NCBI RefSeq assembly: GCF_020166415.1
Contig: NZ_JAIQXV010000010.1
Span: 1-64,000 of the forward strand
Direction: 5' to 3'
Source: Deinococcus multiflagellatus
GTDB lineage: Bacteria > Deinococcota > Deinococci > Deinococcales > Deinococcaceae
DNA: 64,000 bases
Position numbers and translations under genes: made by a program. The notes below the pieces were generated by a model that was not told the DNA's origin, did not search any database, and saw only the letters and a list, made by a program, of their open reading frames with translations. Position 1 is the stretch's first letter. Each line of letters begins with the position of its first letter. Of this stretch, positions 52,773 through 61,783 are shown one piece after another.

Positions 52773-55532
52773 TCAGGGCAGGGTGGGCAGCAGCGGCACG
52801 TTCACGCGGTCGCGCTCCAGGTCAAACAGGGGGTAGTAGGTCTGGCCCGGCAGGCCCACCGCCACCCGGAAGCGGCGCAGGCCCAGGTCGGCTTCGGCCT
52901 GCAGCGCCCAGCAGCAGCGGTCAATGGTCAGGCCCAGCACGGGTGAGAGCGGCTGCGGGTTCTGCCGCACGCCGTCCAGCCACTCGAAGCTCTGGCGCAG
53001 GCCCAGGGTCACGTAGGCGCCGGGCGGCTGCCCCGCGCGCCCCAGGCCCAGGCTGAAGCGCAGCGGTTCCAGCGACAGTCGGTCACGGGCCTTATCGTCC
53101 GGGAAGGTGCCCTCGCGGGTGCGGGTGTAGATCGCGCGGCCCGAGGCCGAGAACCGTTCGGCGTTCCAGGCCGCGCTCACGTCTGCGCGCGCCAGTTCCA
53201 GGCGCGGCTGGTCCAGGCCGGGGGTGTTCACGGCAGCGGTCAGCGAGAGGCTCTGTCCCGGGCGCGTGGTGTTGAAGCTGCCCGTCAGGGCCGGGCGGGT
53301 AAAGCCCCCGCGCCCCAGATCGTAGGGGCCGCCGTAGGACAGGTTCCAGTTGGTGGCGGCGCCGCCCACCGTACCGACGCTGAAGAAGAGGGTGCCGCTG
53401 TCGGTGGCGCCAGGAACACGCACGAGGCGGAGGTTGTGCGTCGTCTTGAACTCGTAGCGCCCGCGCCAAGTTAGTGTGGCGTCACCGACCAGCTGCCCGG
53501 TGGGCGGATTCAGGGTCTCGCTGCCCGACAGGCGCAGGCTGTTCAGCACCGTGTCGCGCGTGCCGCTGAGGTTGTAGCGCACACCCACGGCCGTGATCTC
53601 CGGCGTGCGCATGGCGTGCGTGACCGACGCCGAGAAGAAGTCGCTGCGCTCGTCCCCATTGACCGTGGCGGTCACGGTCAGCGGGCCGGGGCCCTGTTCT
53701 TTGGTGTAACTGCCGCTGGCGGTCAGGCTCAGTTTTGGTGCGGGCCAGCGACTGGTGCGGGTGGCGGTGGCCGGACGGGCCGGAGTGGTGCCTGTGGCCG
53801 GCTGGGCGGGGGTCACGGTGACCTTGCCGGCATCCGCGTCGGCCAGCGTGGCATTGAAGCTGAACGCATCCAGTTCTTTGTCCAGCAGGTCCACCGTGGC
53901 CGAGGAGCCCAGGGTCAGGGGCCTCCGGTTCACATTCAGGGTGAAGGTGGTGGGCTGCTGCGCCGGGCGCGCGAACAGGTTGCGGCTGCTGCTCACGCTG
54001 AAGGTCACGTCGCGCACGGGCACGGTGTTGACGCTCACGCTGATTGGCGCTTCCAGCAGGCGGCCGCTCAGGGCGTCAAACGCAAAGGGGCTGGTGCCCT
54101 CTATGCGGTTGTAGGCGGCGCTGACCGTGAACGAATTCGTGGTGTTGAAGCGCTGGGTCAGCTGGCCGCTGAGCCGCAGGTCCACCGTGCGGGCCCCGGT
54201 GCCGTAATAGCGCCCGGTAAACGAGTTGTTCAGCGTCAGGTCGGCGTCCCGCCAGGGTTTGGCGGTGTACGAGATGGTGTGCTGCTCTTCCAGGCGGCTG
54301 GTGGTGATGTTCGGGCCCTGGCCGGCCACGCTGCGGGCCAGCGGATTGACGCGCCCGGTGTACCGCCCGGCTTTCACGCGGAAGTCGGCGCTGAGGCCGC
54401 CATTCGTGTAGGGCTTCGGGTCCACGACCACTTCGGGCAGGTACAGCGTGTCCTCGTTGCTCAGCGCGGTGGTGGGCGGCGGCCCAAAGCGGTTGACGTA
54501 GTTGAATTCGGCGCTGAAGAGGGGATACTCCGCCCTGGCGCTGAAATTCACGCGGGTCACGCCGCGCTCGGGGTCGGTGGCCGCGCGGCCGATGTCGCGG
54601 CGGGTCACGTCCAGCGAGTAGTCCAGGTCGCGGGTGGCGGTGGCCAGGGGAATCCGCCCACGCACGCCGAAATTCAGGTCCACGTCGTAGCCGCTCTGGC
54701 CCACGGGTCTGGGGTTGGCCAGCGCGTACAGGTTCACCCGGTCCACGTAGGGCAGCGGCGCGTAGGAACGCAGATCGACGCCCAGCCCCACGCTGGGGCT
54801 GCGGTTCTGGTAGTAGCGCAGCAGGGTGGTGCCCAGCGTGCTGGAGCCAATCGAGAAAGGCAGGTCGGCCTGCACGGTGTAGCCGTCCACGGCGTCGCGG
54901 CCGATTTCCAGGCGGGGCTGGCGGTCCTTGTCGTTCAGGGGCAGCACCAGCACTGGCAGGAAGAACACCGGCACGTCGGCCAGGAGCACCTGCGCGCGGT
55001 AGGCCACGAGGCGGTCACCCGGGTACACGATCAGGCGCTCGGCGCGGAAGGCGTAGTCGTTCGGGGTGCGCCCGCAGCGCGCGCAGGTGGTGAAATACCC
55101 GCCCGTGGCCCGCAGTTGCCCCGGAATGCGTTCCACCTCGGCGCCGCGAATCTCCAGCGCCGCGTCGCTGATCAGCACGTCCTCGCCGCTGATCTGCTCC
55201 TGGCCCAGTTCCACGACCAGGTTCTCGCCGCGCAGGTCCTGGGCATCCTTGGCGCTGCGGTAGCTGGCCGCGCCCACCAGGGTCAGGGTGCGCCGGGTGC
55301 GGTTGAATTCCACCCGCTTGGCGCGCACCACATCGTCGTCCACGCGCAGTTCCACGCTCTCGCCGGCAATGATCACCAGTTCCTGGCCGTCCACCTGCCG
55401 CAGTTCCAGGGTATCGGCGCTGATGATCTTGACGGTGCGGGCCTGCGCGCCGCCCAGCAGCCCCAGGGCCAGCAGGGCGCCCAGCAGCGGGCGGCGGGAG
55501 CGAGGGTGAAGACGGGTCAGCGCCCGCGTCAC
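52773..55532 (-). CDS. LptD/OstA-like outer membrane protein
   Basis: 919 residues: signal peptide (about 1-31, LLGALLALGLLGGAQA), an OstA/LptA-like beta-jellyroll N-terminus (about 34-150: ISADTLELRQVDG, VVRAKRVEFNRTRRTLTLVG) and a large C-terminal beta-barrel. CARCGRTPNDY near 152 carries the two Cys present. LptD inserts LPS in Gram-negatives; deinococci lack classical LPS, so the cargo here is unknown. It starts at GTG 55532, overlapping the SpoIID-like gene as GTGA. Confidence 0.82.
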   Translation of the reverse strand: MTRALTRLHPRSRRPLLGALLALGLLGGAQARTVKIISADTLELRQVDGQELVIIAGESVELRVDDDVVRAKRVEFNRTRRTLTLVGAASYRSAKDAQDLRGENLVVELGQEQISGEDVLISDAALEIRGAEVERIPGQLRATGGYFTTCARCGRTPNDYAFRAERLIVYPGDRLVAYRAQVLLADVPVFFLPVLVLPLNDKDRQPRLEIGRDAVDGYTVQADLPFSIGSSTLGTTLLRYYQNRSPSVGLGVDLRSYAPLPYVDRVNLYALANPRPVGQSGYDVDLNFGVRGRIPLATATRDLDYSLDVTRRDIGRAATDPERGVTRVNFSARAEYPLFSAEFNYVNRFGPPPTTALSNEDTLYLPEVVVDPKPYTNGGLSADFRVKAGRYTGRVNPLARSVAGQGPNITTSRLEEQHTISYTAKPWRDADLTLNNSFTGRYYGTGARTVDLRLSGQLTQRFNTTNSFTVSAAYNRIEGTSPFAFDALSGRLLEAPISVSVNTVPVRDVTFSVSSSRNLFARPAQQPTTFTLNVNRRPLTLGSSATVDLLDKELDAFSFNATLADADAGKVTVTPAQPATGTTPARPATATRTSRWPAPKLSLTASGSYTKEQGPGPLTVTATVNGDERSDFFSASVTHAMRTPEITAVGVRYNLSGTRDTVLNSLRLSGSETLNPPTGQLVGDATLTWRGRYEFKTTHNLRLVRVPGATDSGTLFFSVGTVGGAATNWNLSYGGPYDLGRGGFTRPALTGSFNTTRPGQSLSLTAAVNTPGLDQPRLELARADVSAAWNAERFSASGRAIYTRTREGTFPDDKARDRLSLEPLRFSLGLGRAGQPPGAYVTLGLRQSFEWLDGVRQNPQPLSPVLGLTIDRCCWALQAEADLGLRRFRVAVGLPGQTYYPLFDLERDRVNVPLLPTLP

Positions 55533-56848
55533 TGGGCGGCCCCGCCCGGCGCGGCGGTCAACCGGGCCTGGGCCTGGAGGTCCAGGCCGGGCAGCCCAAG
55601 CCCTGGCAGCACTGGGCCCGCTGCCAGGACCGGCTGGCCCTCACCCCCAGCGGCCAGGGTGCCCAGGCTGGTGCCGGGGTAGTAAAAGCCCAGCACATGC
55701 AGGTGGGTGTAACCCGCCCTGGCCAGCCCCAGCGCCCCGTACTGCGAGAGGCCCACGCCGTGCCCGGCCCCGCTGCCTTCGATCACCAGGGGGTTCAGGC
55801 CCGACAGGGTTACCCGGGTGCCCGGCGCCCCCAGCGCGCGGATAAAGCCCCCAGCGCGGGCGCCGGCCAGCTTCACCGTGCCCCCGCTGGCGATCAGGGT
55901 GAGTTCCAGCGGCCTTCCCGATTCGCTGACGCGGCTGACCGTCACACTTTTCAGAGGCGTGCGCACCCCGTACTCGCCCGCCAGGGCCTGCACCTTGCTT
56001 TGCGGCACCTCCAGGCGCCAGCGGGCGCGCGGCCCCCCGGCCGAGAAGGGATCGGCCTTGGCGTTCAGGTAGGGCAGGGCGCTGCCCCAGACCTCGGCGC
56101 TGGAGGCCGTAAAGCCCCCGGAGTCGCTGCTGAAATAGGTGCTGGCCGCCCGGCCCCCGTAGGCCACCACCTGGGCGCGGGTGGCGTTCACGGCGGCGTC
56201 AGTCTGGGGTTTTTCGGCGCTGACGCCGGGGTATACCTGGCAGGTTTCGGTGGCGCAGGTGTCGTAGGGGGCAGCCGGATTCAGGCGGGCAGCCACGTAG
56301 GTGCGGGCCACCACCGCCTGCGCCGCCAGGGCCGCCGGGGGCCACGAAGCGGGCATCTCGGCCGGCACCACGCCGCGCAGGTAGTCCTCAACATCCACCA
56401 CGTTGATGCCCTGCACCTTGCCGTTCTCGGCGCGCAGGTGTAGGCCGCCCCGGTAGCTGCGGCCCGCAATGTCCACGGTGGCCCCGGGCGCGGGCGGCAG
56501 GTACAGCGCGGCGTTGCCCGTGGGCTGGCCATTCAGGGTGAGCTGCGTCCCCGAGACCCCCACGGTCCAGGTCTGGGTGGAGGCGGGGCCCGCTGGCGTC
56601 AGGGGCGCGGGCACGCCCAGCCCCGGCGCGGCGGGGGCGGTCAGGGGCAGGCGCACCGTCAGCTGCGGTCCAGACGCCACCAGCACCCGCACGTTCAGCG
56701 CGCCCGCCGCCGGGGCCAGCAGCGCCAGGGCGGCCGTGAGCGCGGCCCGCGCCCAGGCCCCCACAGGCGCGCCGGGGCCCACAGACACGCGGCGCAGGCA
56801 GCGGCGGCTCCCCGGCACCTCGGGAAGCAGAGCAGTTCCTTCAGGCAT
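55529..56848 (-). CDS. SpoIID/LytB-domain exported protein
   Basis: 439 residues. N-terminal hydrophobic signal (about 28-50: AALTAALALLAPAAGALN), then a SpoIID domain at about 150-390 with VVDVEDYLRGVVPAEMPASW, ALAAQAVVARTYV, YFSSDSGGFTA and the C-terminal GAGHGVGLSQYGALGLA, hallmarks of SpoIID lytic transglycosylases and amidase enhancers. It suggests glycan-strand cleavage in the envelope. Start uncertain: ATG 56848 is used; TATACT lies 11 bases before it, or 5 before a TTG. Confidence 0.85.
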   Translation of the reverse strand: MPEGTALLPEVPGSRRCLRRVSVGPGAPVGAWARAALTAALALLAPAAGALNVRVLVASGPQLTVRLPLTAPAAPGLGVPAPLTPAGPASTQTWTVGVSGTQLTLNGQPTGNAALYLPPAPGATVDIAGRSYRGGLHLRAENGKVQGINVVDVEDYLRGVVPAEMPASWPPAALAAQAVVARTYVAARLNPAAPYDTCATETCQVYPGVSAEKPQTDAAVNATRAQVVAYGGRAASTYFSSDSGGFTASSAEVWGSALPYLNAKADPFSAGGPRARWRLEVPQSKVQALAGEYGVRTPLKSVTVSRVSESGRPLELTLIASGGTVKLAGARAGGFIRALGAPGTRVTLSGLNPLVIEGSGAGHGVGLSQYGALGLARAGYTHLHVLGFYYPGTSLGTLAAGGEGQPVLAAGPVLPGLGLPGLDLQAQARLTAAPGGAAQ

Positions 56849-56967
56849 GATCAAGGCCGAGTATACGCAGCCCAGACTGGCGCCCATCTGACAGCCCGGT
56901 GAGAAGTGCGCGCCCCCCTTGAGCCGCCCTTGGGCCATGCGGGCCCCGGGCACGCGGTCGCGGCATC

Positions 56968-58128
56968 ATGGCCGCTATGAGTGCGCCGCCCCCGCTTTCC
57001 CCCGGCCGCGTGTGGGCCCATGTGGGCCAGCCCTTTGCGCCTTCGCCCTACGACGTGGCCGTGGTGGGCGCCGGGCGCATGGGGGCCGCCGCCGCGCTGT
57101 TCCTGCGCCAGCGGGCCCCGGCCCTGCGGGTGCTGCTGGTGGAAGAAGGCGGCCTGCCCAACGAGGAAGGCGCGACCATTCTGGCCCCCGGCGTGTGGAG
57201 CCGCCTGGGCCTGGACCCCGCGCTGCACCCGGCCGCCGACTGGACCCGCGCGGCCCTGCAGGCCCTGGGCGACGTGGGCTGGGAGTCGCGGCCCCTGGTG
57301 ACCCTGCACGCCGGGGCCGCCCCCGGGCGCGTGCCCACCCTGGAGGCCCTGGCCCCCTGGCCGGACAGTCTGGCCCTGGTGGACCCGGCCGCGCTGCCCT
57401 GGGCCGAACTGGACCGGGACGCCGCCACCTACCGCCCCGGCCACGCGGCCCTGCACGCCGCGCAGGCGGCCATCCGGGCGGGGGCGGACCTGCTGCTGAA
57501 CACCCGCGCGGCGCCCCAGCCCGGCGGGCGGCTGTGCCTGGAGCGCCTGACCGTCACGAACACCCACCAGATCGTGACCCATGAGACCCTGACCGTGCCG
57601 GCCCGCGCCGTGGTGCTGGCGGCCGGTGCCGGGGGGCCCTGGCTGGCCGAATGCGCGCTGGGCGTGCACACCCGCCACGCCCGCGCCTACCGCCAGACCC
57701 CGCACCTCGCGGTGCCCAGCACGGCGCAGAGCCCGGTCCTGCGCGCGGGGGGGCTGACCCTGCGCCCGCAGCACGGCGCCTACACCCTGATTCCGCCGCT
57801 GCACGGGCGCGACCCGCACGGCTACCAGCCTGCAGGCGGGCAACTGACCGGGGTGCCCACCGGCCTGCGGCGCGAGACCCTGGAAGATCTGGTGGCGCTG
57901 ATGGACGCGCTGCCGGTGCTGGCCACAGACGCCCTGCACCTGGGCCGCAGCCTCGCGGACGTGCCGGGCGCGTGGCTGGCCCTGCCCGGCGGGCGCCCGG
58001 AGGGCCTGCCCACCTTTGAAGTCCTGGACGAACACACATGGCTGCTGCTGGGGGGCCCGCAGGCCGACACGCTGGGCCTGCACGCGGCGCAGGGGCTGGC
58101 AGAGGCGGTGGCAGCGGCACTGGCCTGA
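56968..58128 (+). CDS. FAD-dependent oxidoreductase (DAO family)
   Basis: 386 residues. FAD-binding VAVVGAGRMGAAAALFL near residue 31, VLLVEEGGLPNEEGATILAPG and VVLAAGAGGPWLAECAL near 216 fit glycine/D-amino-acid oxidase-like proteins. The substrate cannot be told from sequence. Two ATGs (56968 and 56977) are possible; neither has a clear ribosome site or a correctly placed TANNNT. Confidence 0.82.
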   Translation: MAAMSAPPPLSPGRVWAHVGQPFAPSPYDVAVVGAGRMGAAAALFLRQRAPALRVLLVEEGGLPNEEGATILAPGVWSRLGLDPALHPAADWTRAALQALGDVGWESRPLVTLHAGAAPGRVPTLEALAPWPDSLALVDPAALPWAELDRDAATYRPGHAALHAAQAAIRAGADLLLNTRAAPQPGGRLCLERLTVTNTHQIVTHETLTVPARAVVLAAGAGGPWLAECALGVHTRHARAYRQTPHLAVPSTAQSPVLRAGGLTLRPQHGAYTLIPPLHGRDPHGYQPAGGQLTGVPTGLRRETLEDLVALMDALPVLATDALHLGRSLADVPGAWLALPGGRPEGLPTFEVLDEHTWLLLGGPQADTLGLHAAQGLAEAVAAALA

Positions 58129-58252
58129 AGGTGGGCCCCAGATGGCTGAAAGGGCGTCCCTTTAGGGCGCTGGGGTGAACAGAGGGCCAGAGGGCCAGCC
58201 CGGCACGGACACCAGGGCTGACCCTCTGCCCCGCAGGCTGTCTCTACGAACT

Positions 58253-58284
58253 GCAGCGCCCGGGACCTGAGCCGCCGGGCGCTG
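58253..58284. terminator. Hairpin downstream of the antiporter gene
   Basis: CAGCGCCCGG pairs perfectly with CCGGGCGCTG (10 bp, 12-base loop) 19 bases beyond the antiporter stop. No T-run follows on either strand, so it may be weak. Bases 58129-58252 show no gene. Confidence 0.45.
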
Positions 58285-58302
58285 ACAGGAGGGCCTGCTG
58301 CT

Positions 58303-59448
58303 TTACCCGGCCAGGGCGCGCAGCACCTGCAGGGCGCCCTCGGTCTCGGCGGCGCGGGGGGTCACGAAGAAAAAGGCCATTGCCAGCGCCAGATACACCG
58401 CCAGCAGCAGCACGCCTTCAAACCATGTGGTTTCGCCGTCCTTGGTCACGCTGGTGACGATCAGGGCGACGGCGATAATCGCAATGAGTTCCAGCGGCGA
58501 GCTGAACACGAGGTCCATCGGGTGGCCCAGGGCCGCGCCGATCAGCACCAGCAGCGGCGCAGTGAGCAGCGCCACCTGAATGGTGGCCCCCAGGCCGATA
58601 TTCACGGCGAGGTCCATCTGGCCCCGGCGGGCAAAGTACACGGCGGCGATGTACTCGGCAAAGTTGCCCACCACCGCCAGCACAATCACCCCCAGGAAGA
58701 ATTCACTGAGGCCCAGCTGGCTGGCGGTGGCTTCCAGGGCGCCGGAGAGCATTTCCGATTCCAGGGCGATCAGCAGGGTGCCGCCCAGCAGCACGCCCAG
58801 CGCCGTCACCAGCGGCCAGGGCTTCTCGGGGCCGTGGCCGTGCCCGGCCTCTTCACTCACGGCGAACACGTCCTTGTGCGTCACCAGCGTGTAGACGAGG
58901 TTCAGCAGATACACCACGATCAGCAGCACCGCCACGCCAATGCTCAGGCGTTCGTCCAGGCCCGCGCGGGCGGCGGCCCCGGTGGCAAAGCCGGGCAGTT
59001 GCTCGGTGTAGTCAAAGATGGCGGGCAGCGTGAGGGTAATGACCGTCAGAAAAAGCATGGCGCTGAGCTGCCCGGCGTTGGCGGCGTTGAACTTCTGCCG
59101 TGTGCCGCCCCTGACAAACCCGGCCGCCACAATCGCCAGCCCCAGCCCCAGCAGCGCGTTGCCGATGATTGACCCCGTGATCTGCGCCTTGACCACCTGC
59201 ACGTTGCCGTCCAGCAGAATAAAAATGGCGATGATGAGTTCGGCCATGTTGCCGAAGGTCACGTTCAGCAGCCCGCCAATGGTGGGGCCAGCGTGCGCGG
59301 CCACATGTTCGGTGGCCTTGCGCAGCCAGTCGGCCAGCGGCACGATGGCCAGCACGGCGGTGGCAAACACCCACAGCGGCGGGGCGTGCGTCACGTACTT
59401 CAGCAGCAGGCTGAGGGGAATGAACCCCAGCAGAAGATTCATGGGCAT
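58303..59448 (-). CDS. cax: Calcium/proton antiporter (CaCA family, Cax type)
   Basis: Exports Ca2+ across the membrane in exchange for protons. 381 residues with about 11 helices and both inverted signature repeats: [13 protein letters not shown] near residue 65 and [14 protein letters not shown] near 258. A His-rich loop ([12 protein letters not shown]) lies in the middle. ATG 59448 is six bases after TAGACT (minus, 59460-59455), a leaderless start. Confidence 0.9.
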   Translation of the reverse strand: MPMNLLLGFIPLSLLLKYVTHAPPLWVFATAVLAIVPLADWLRKATEHVAAHAGPTIGGLLNVTFGNMAELIIAIFILLDGNVQVVKAQITGSIIGNALLGLGLAIVAAGFVRGGTRQKFNAANAGQLSAMLFLTVITLTLPAIFDYTEQLPGFATGAAARAGLDERLSIGVAVLLIVVYLLNLVYTLVTHKDVFAVSEEAGHGHGPEKPWPLVTALGVLLGGTLLIALESEMLSGALEATASQLGLSEFFLGVIVLAVVGNFAEYIAAVYFARRGQMDLAVNIGLGATIQVALLTAPLLVLIGAALGHPMDLVFSSPLELIAIIAVALIVTSVTKDGETTWFEGVLLLAVYLALAMAFFFVTPRAAETEGALQVLRALAG

Positions 59449-59533
59449 GCGGGCAGTCTAAGCGCGTCCCCAGCTGGCCCGGCTGGGGCAAGTGGACATG
59501 AAGGCCGGCCGGGCGCCCGCGTGAAGTGGCCTT

Positions 59534-60496
59534 TCAGGTCCAGGGCAGGGCCGACCGGGCCGCCCAGTAGGCGGCGGGCTCCTGCGTCAAAGCGGCCAGC
59601 AGCGGCGCAGCGTTCACGGTCACCCGCTGCGCCGCCAGATTCTGCGCCAGTTGCTCCGGCGTGCCCGCCCCGCTGAGCACCACGTCGGCCCAGGGCTGGG
59701 CCAGTGCGGCGCCAATGGCCACGGCGTCCGGGGTCACGCCCAGGGCGTGGGCGGCGTCCTGCAGCGCCGGGGGCACATCGCCCTGCCCGGTCAGGCCACG
59801 GGCACTCAGGCGGCCATTGGCCACCGCTTCCTTGACCACCACGGTCCAGCCCGCCGCGTGGGCTTCGGCCAGGGCGGGGCCCGCCGAGGGCTCCAGCAGA
59901 TTCCAGGTGGCCTGCACGGCGCCAAACGGACAGGCGCCGTCCACCTGCACGGCCAGGGCGCGGCGCAGGGTCTGGGCCTGCCCCGGCCCGCTGGTGCTGA
60001 GGCCCACGCGCACGCCCTGCCCGGCCAGTTCTGCCAACTTCGAGAGCACCCCGGCGCTGTCCAGCACCCCCGAATCCAGCGTGGCCGAATGAATCAGGTA
60101 CAGGTCTGGCGCGCGGCCCAGCGCCGCCCGGGTTTCGGGCCACTGCCGCGCCAGGGTGGCGAGGTCGTGGGTCTTGACCTCATGCACCTCGGCTTCGGTG
60201 CGCCAGTCGGCCACGTAGGTGTAGCCCCATTTGCTGCCAATCACCGCGCCCGTGTGTCCCCGCTCTTGCAGCCACTCACCCAGAAAGACCTCGGCCCGGC
60301 CATAGCTGCGCGCGGCGTCGAAGTACCGCACGCCCGCCGCCCAGGCCGCGTCCAGCACCGCCCAGGTCTGGACGCGCAGGTCGTCCACCCCCTTGCCGGG
60401 CAGGTCCGCGCCGTGGCCCAGGTTGATGTACCCGGGGCGGCCCAGCGCGGCCAGCCCCAGGCCCAGCCGGGGGGCGCCGGGGGGCCAGGGGCTCAA
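59534..60496 (-). CDS. Aldo/keto reductase
   Basis: 320-residue TIM-barrel NADPH oxidoreductase: LGLGLAALGRPGYINLGHG, VRYFDAARSYGRAEVFLGEWL near 60 (catalytic Asp and Tyr), GSKWGYTYV (Lys) near 92, LYLIHSATL (His) near 135 and GLSTSGPGQA. TTG 60496 is inferred as start: it has GAGGGG nearby and overlaps the stop of a 23-codon ORF (TTGA). The longer in-frame extension is Pro-rich and overlaps the upstream gene. Substrate unknown. Confidence 0.85.
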   Translation of the reverse strand: MSPWPPGAPRLGLGLAALGRPGYINLGHGADLPGKGVDDLRVQTWAVLDAAWAAGVRYFDAARSYGRAEVFLGEWLQERGHTGAVIGSKWGYTYVADWRTEAEVHEVKTHDLATLARQWPETRAALGRAPDLYLIHSATLDSGVLDSAGVLSKLAELAGQGVRVGLSTSGPGQAQTLRRALAVQVDGACPFGAVQATWNLLEPSAGPALAEAHAAGWTVVVKEAVANGRLSARGLTGQGDVPPALQDAAHALGVTPDAVAIGAALAQPWADVVLSGAGTPEQLAQNLAAQRVTVNAAPLLAALTQEPAAYWAARSALPWT

Positions 60497-60564
60497 GCGC
60501 CCCTCGTCAGGGCCGTGCGGTGGAGGAACAGGCGGGGCCAGAGGACACAGGGGCGTTGGGTCAT
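60493..60564 (-). CDS. 23-residue ORF coupled to the aldo/keto reductase gene
   Basis: MTQRPCVLWPRLFLHRTALT and then RGA, ATG at 60564, six bases after TAGCCT, with its stop overlapping the reductase TTG (TTGA). It lies between the nucleotidyltransferase gene and the reductase. It may be a coupling leader, or its ATG may be chance since the TAG is also the upstream stop codon. Confidence 0.35.
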   Translation of the reverse strand: MTQRPCVLWPRLFLHRTALTRGA

Positions 60565-60573
60565 GCCCACAGG

Positions 60574-61368
60574 CTACGGCGCCATGTGGTCCGGCCACGC
60601 CCGCAACTCGGCGGCCAGCGCCACCGACAGGGGCAGACCCAGGTCCTCCGCCAGCTGCAGGGTCCAGGCCACGGCGTGGGTATACGCCTGTTCCAGTCCG
60701 GCGAGGTCTGCCGTGACGCTGGCGTAGCGGCCCAGGGCGGCTGCGCTGAGCTCTTGTTCGGCCGCGCGCGAGGCATTCGGCCAGTGTCCGGTTGCGCCTT
60801 CGTGCAGGCGGGCCAGCCGCAATAAGCCGCCCTGCACCCAGCCCAGCAGTTCGTGGGCCCGCACGCGCTCGCCGCGCGCCAGCACATTCAGCCCAAAGGC
60901 CAGCCAGTTCAGCAGGCGGTCCAGAAGCAGTGGCCCTTCACCCGCCGGGTCGGCGCGGCGCGTGGCCAGCACCGCCAGATGCCCGGCCAGTTGCCCGTCT
61001 GTGTCCCTGACCAGCATGCGCGCGGGGTGAACCTGCTGCGGGGTCCAGGTTTCCACCTCGGGCAGACGGGTGACGGCCTCGACATGCAGTTCCACGCGGC
61101 GCAGGCTCGGAAGGATGGCCGTGGGCGTGCCGAACTCGTTGACCACGAAGTGCTGCACAGGTAAGTGTGCCCGCAGCCAGCCCTCGGCACTCACCGCTGC
61201 GCCAGGGGCGAGAAAGGCCCAGTACTCCAGGTCGCTCCAGGCGTCGGCGCGGCCCTGCGGCACGCTGCCGTAGGCGACCACGTGCGAAAAACGTGGGTCG
61301 GCCCCCAGGGCCGCGCGCAGCTGCCGGTCCAGGGCCAGCAGGCCAGCCAGGCGCGCCTCAGGTCGCAA
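60574..61368 (-). CDS. Nucleotidyltransferase-fold protein (LnuB/LnuF-like)
   Basis: 264 residues. N-terminal polymerase-beta-like motif HVVAYGSVPQGRADAWSDLEYW near residue 29-50 (GS, then D..D/E metal ligands), a substrate-side segment PVQHFVVNEFGTP and a helical C-terminal half, resembling lincosamide nucleotidyltransferases of the LnuB/LnuF group. Real substrate unknown, so resistance should not be assumed. TTG 61368 is preferred: it overlaps the RidA gene by 11 bases and has GAGG upstream. Confidence 0.65.
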   Translation of the reverse strand: MRPEARLAGLLALDRQLRAALGADPRFSHVVAYGSVPQGRADAWSDLEYWAFLAPGAAVSAEGWLRAHLPVQHFVVNEFGTPTAILPSLRRVELHVEAVTRLPEVETWTPQQVHPARMLVRDTDGQLAGHLAVLATRRADPAGEGPLLLDRLLNWLAFGLNVLARGERVRAHELLGWVQGGLLRLARLHEGATGHWPNASRAAEQELSAAALGRYASVTADLAGLEQAYTHAVAWTLQLAEDLGLPLSVALAAELRAWPDHMAP

Positions 61369-61741
61369 TGATCGCCTCGGCCTCGATTTCCACCAGATGC
61401 AAGGGGTCAATCAGGGCGGCCACCTGCACCATTGTGGTGGCGGGGCGAATGTCGCCGAACACCTCGCCGTGGGCCGCGCCCACCTCGGCCCAGCGCGCGA
61501 TATCTGTAACGTAAATGCGGGTGCGGGTCACGTCTTCCAGCCGGGCGCCCGCCGCTTCCAGGGCCCGACGAATAATGCCCAGAATCGCGCGGGTCTGCTC
61601 GGCGGGGTCGCCTATGCCCACCACCTCGCCGTTCACGGTGGCGGTGGTGCCGGCCACCTGCACCATGTTGCCCACCCGCACCGCCCGCGAATACCCCACC
61701 TGCGTTTCCCACGGACTGCCACTGCTGATGTTCTGCCGCAT
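61358..61741 (-). CDS. RidA-family 2-iminoacid deaminase
   Basis: Hydrolyses reactive enamine/imine intermediates such as 2-aminoacrylate. 127 residues, with MVQVAGTTATVNGEVVG near 28, QTRAILGIIRRALEAAGARLEDVTRTRIYVTD near 50-80 (the conserved Arg lies in TRTRIYVT) and EIEAEAIIA at the end. ATG 61741 is seven bases after TAAGCT (minus, 61754-61749), so leaderless. Heads a short operon with the nucleotidyltransferase and reductase genes. Confidence 0.88.
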   Translation of the reverse strand: MRQNISSGSPWETQVGYSRAVRVGNMVQVAGTTATVNGEVVGIGDPAEQTRAILGIIRRALEAAGARLEDVTRTRIYVTDIARWAEVGAAHGEVFGDIRPATTMVQVAALIDPLHLVEIEAEAIIAT

Positions 61742-61783
61742 GGAGGCCAGCTTATCGGGGCCGGGGTGGGCGTGGGGTGGCGC

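Noticed and set aside
53616..55682. 688-codon plus-strand frame over the LptD-like gene
   Set aside because: Low-complexity Gly/Ala/His composition and antisense to a gene with a signal peptide and barrel.
60574..61368. Antibiotic resistance gene call
   Set aside because: Only a nucleotidyltransferase motif resembles Lnu enzymes; substrate specificity cannot be read from the sequence.
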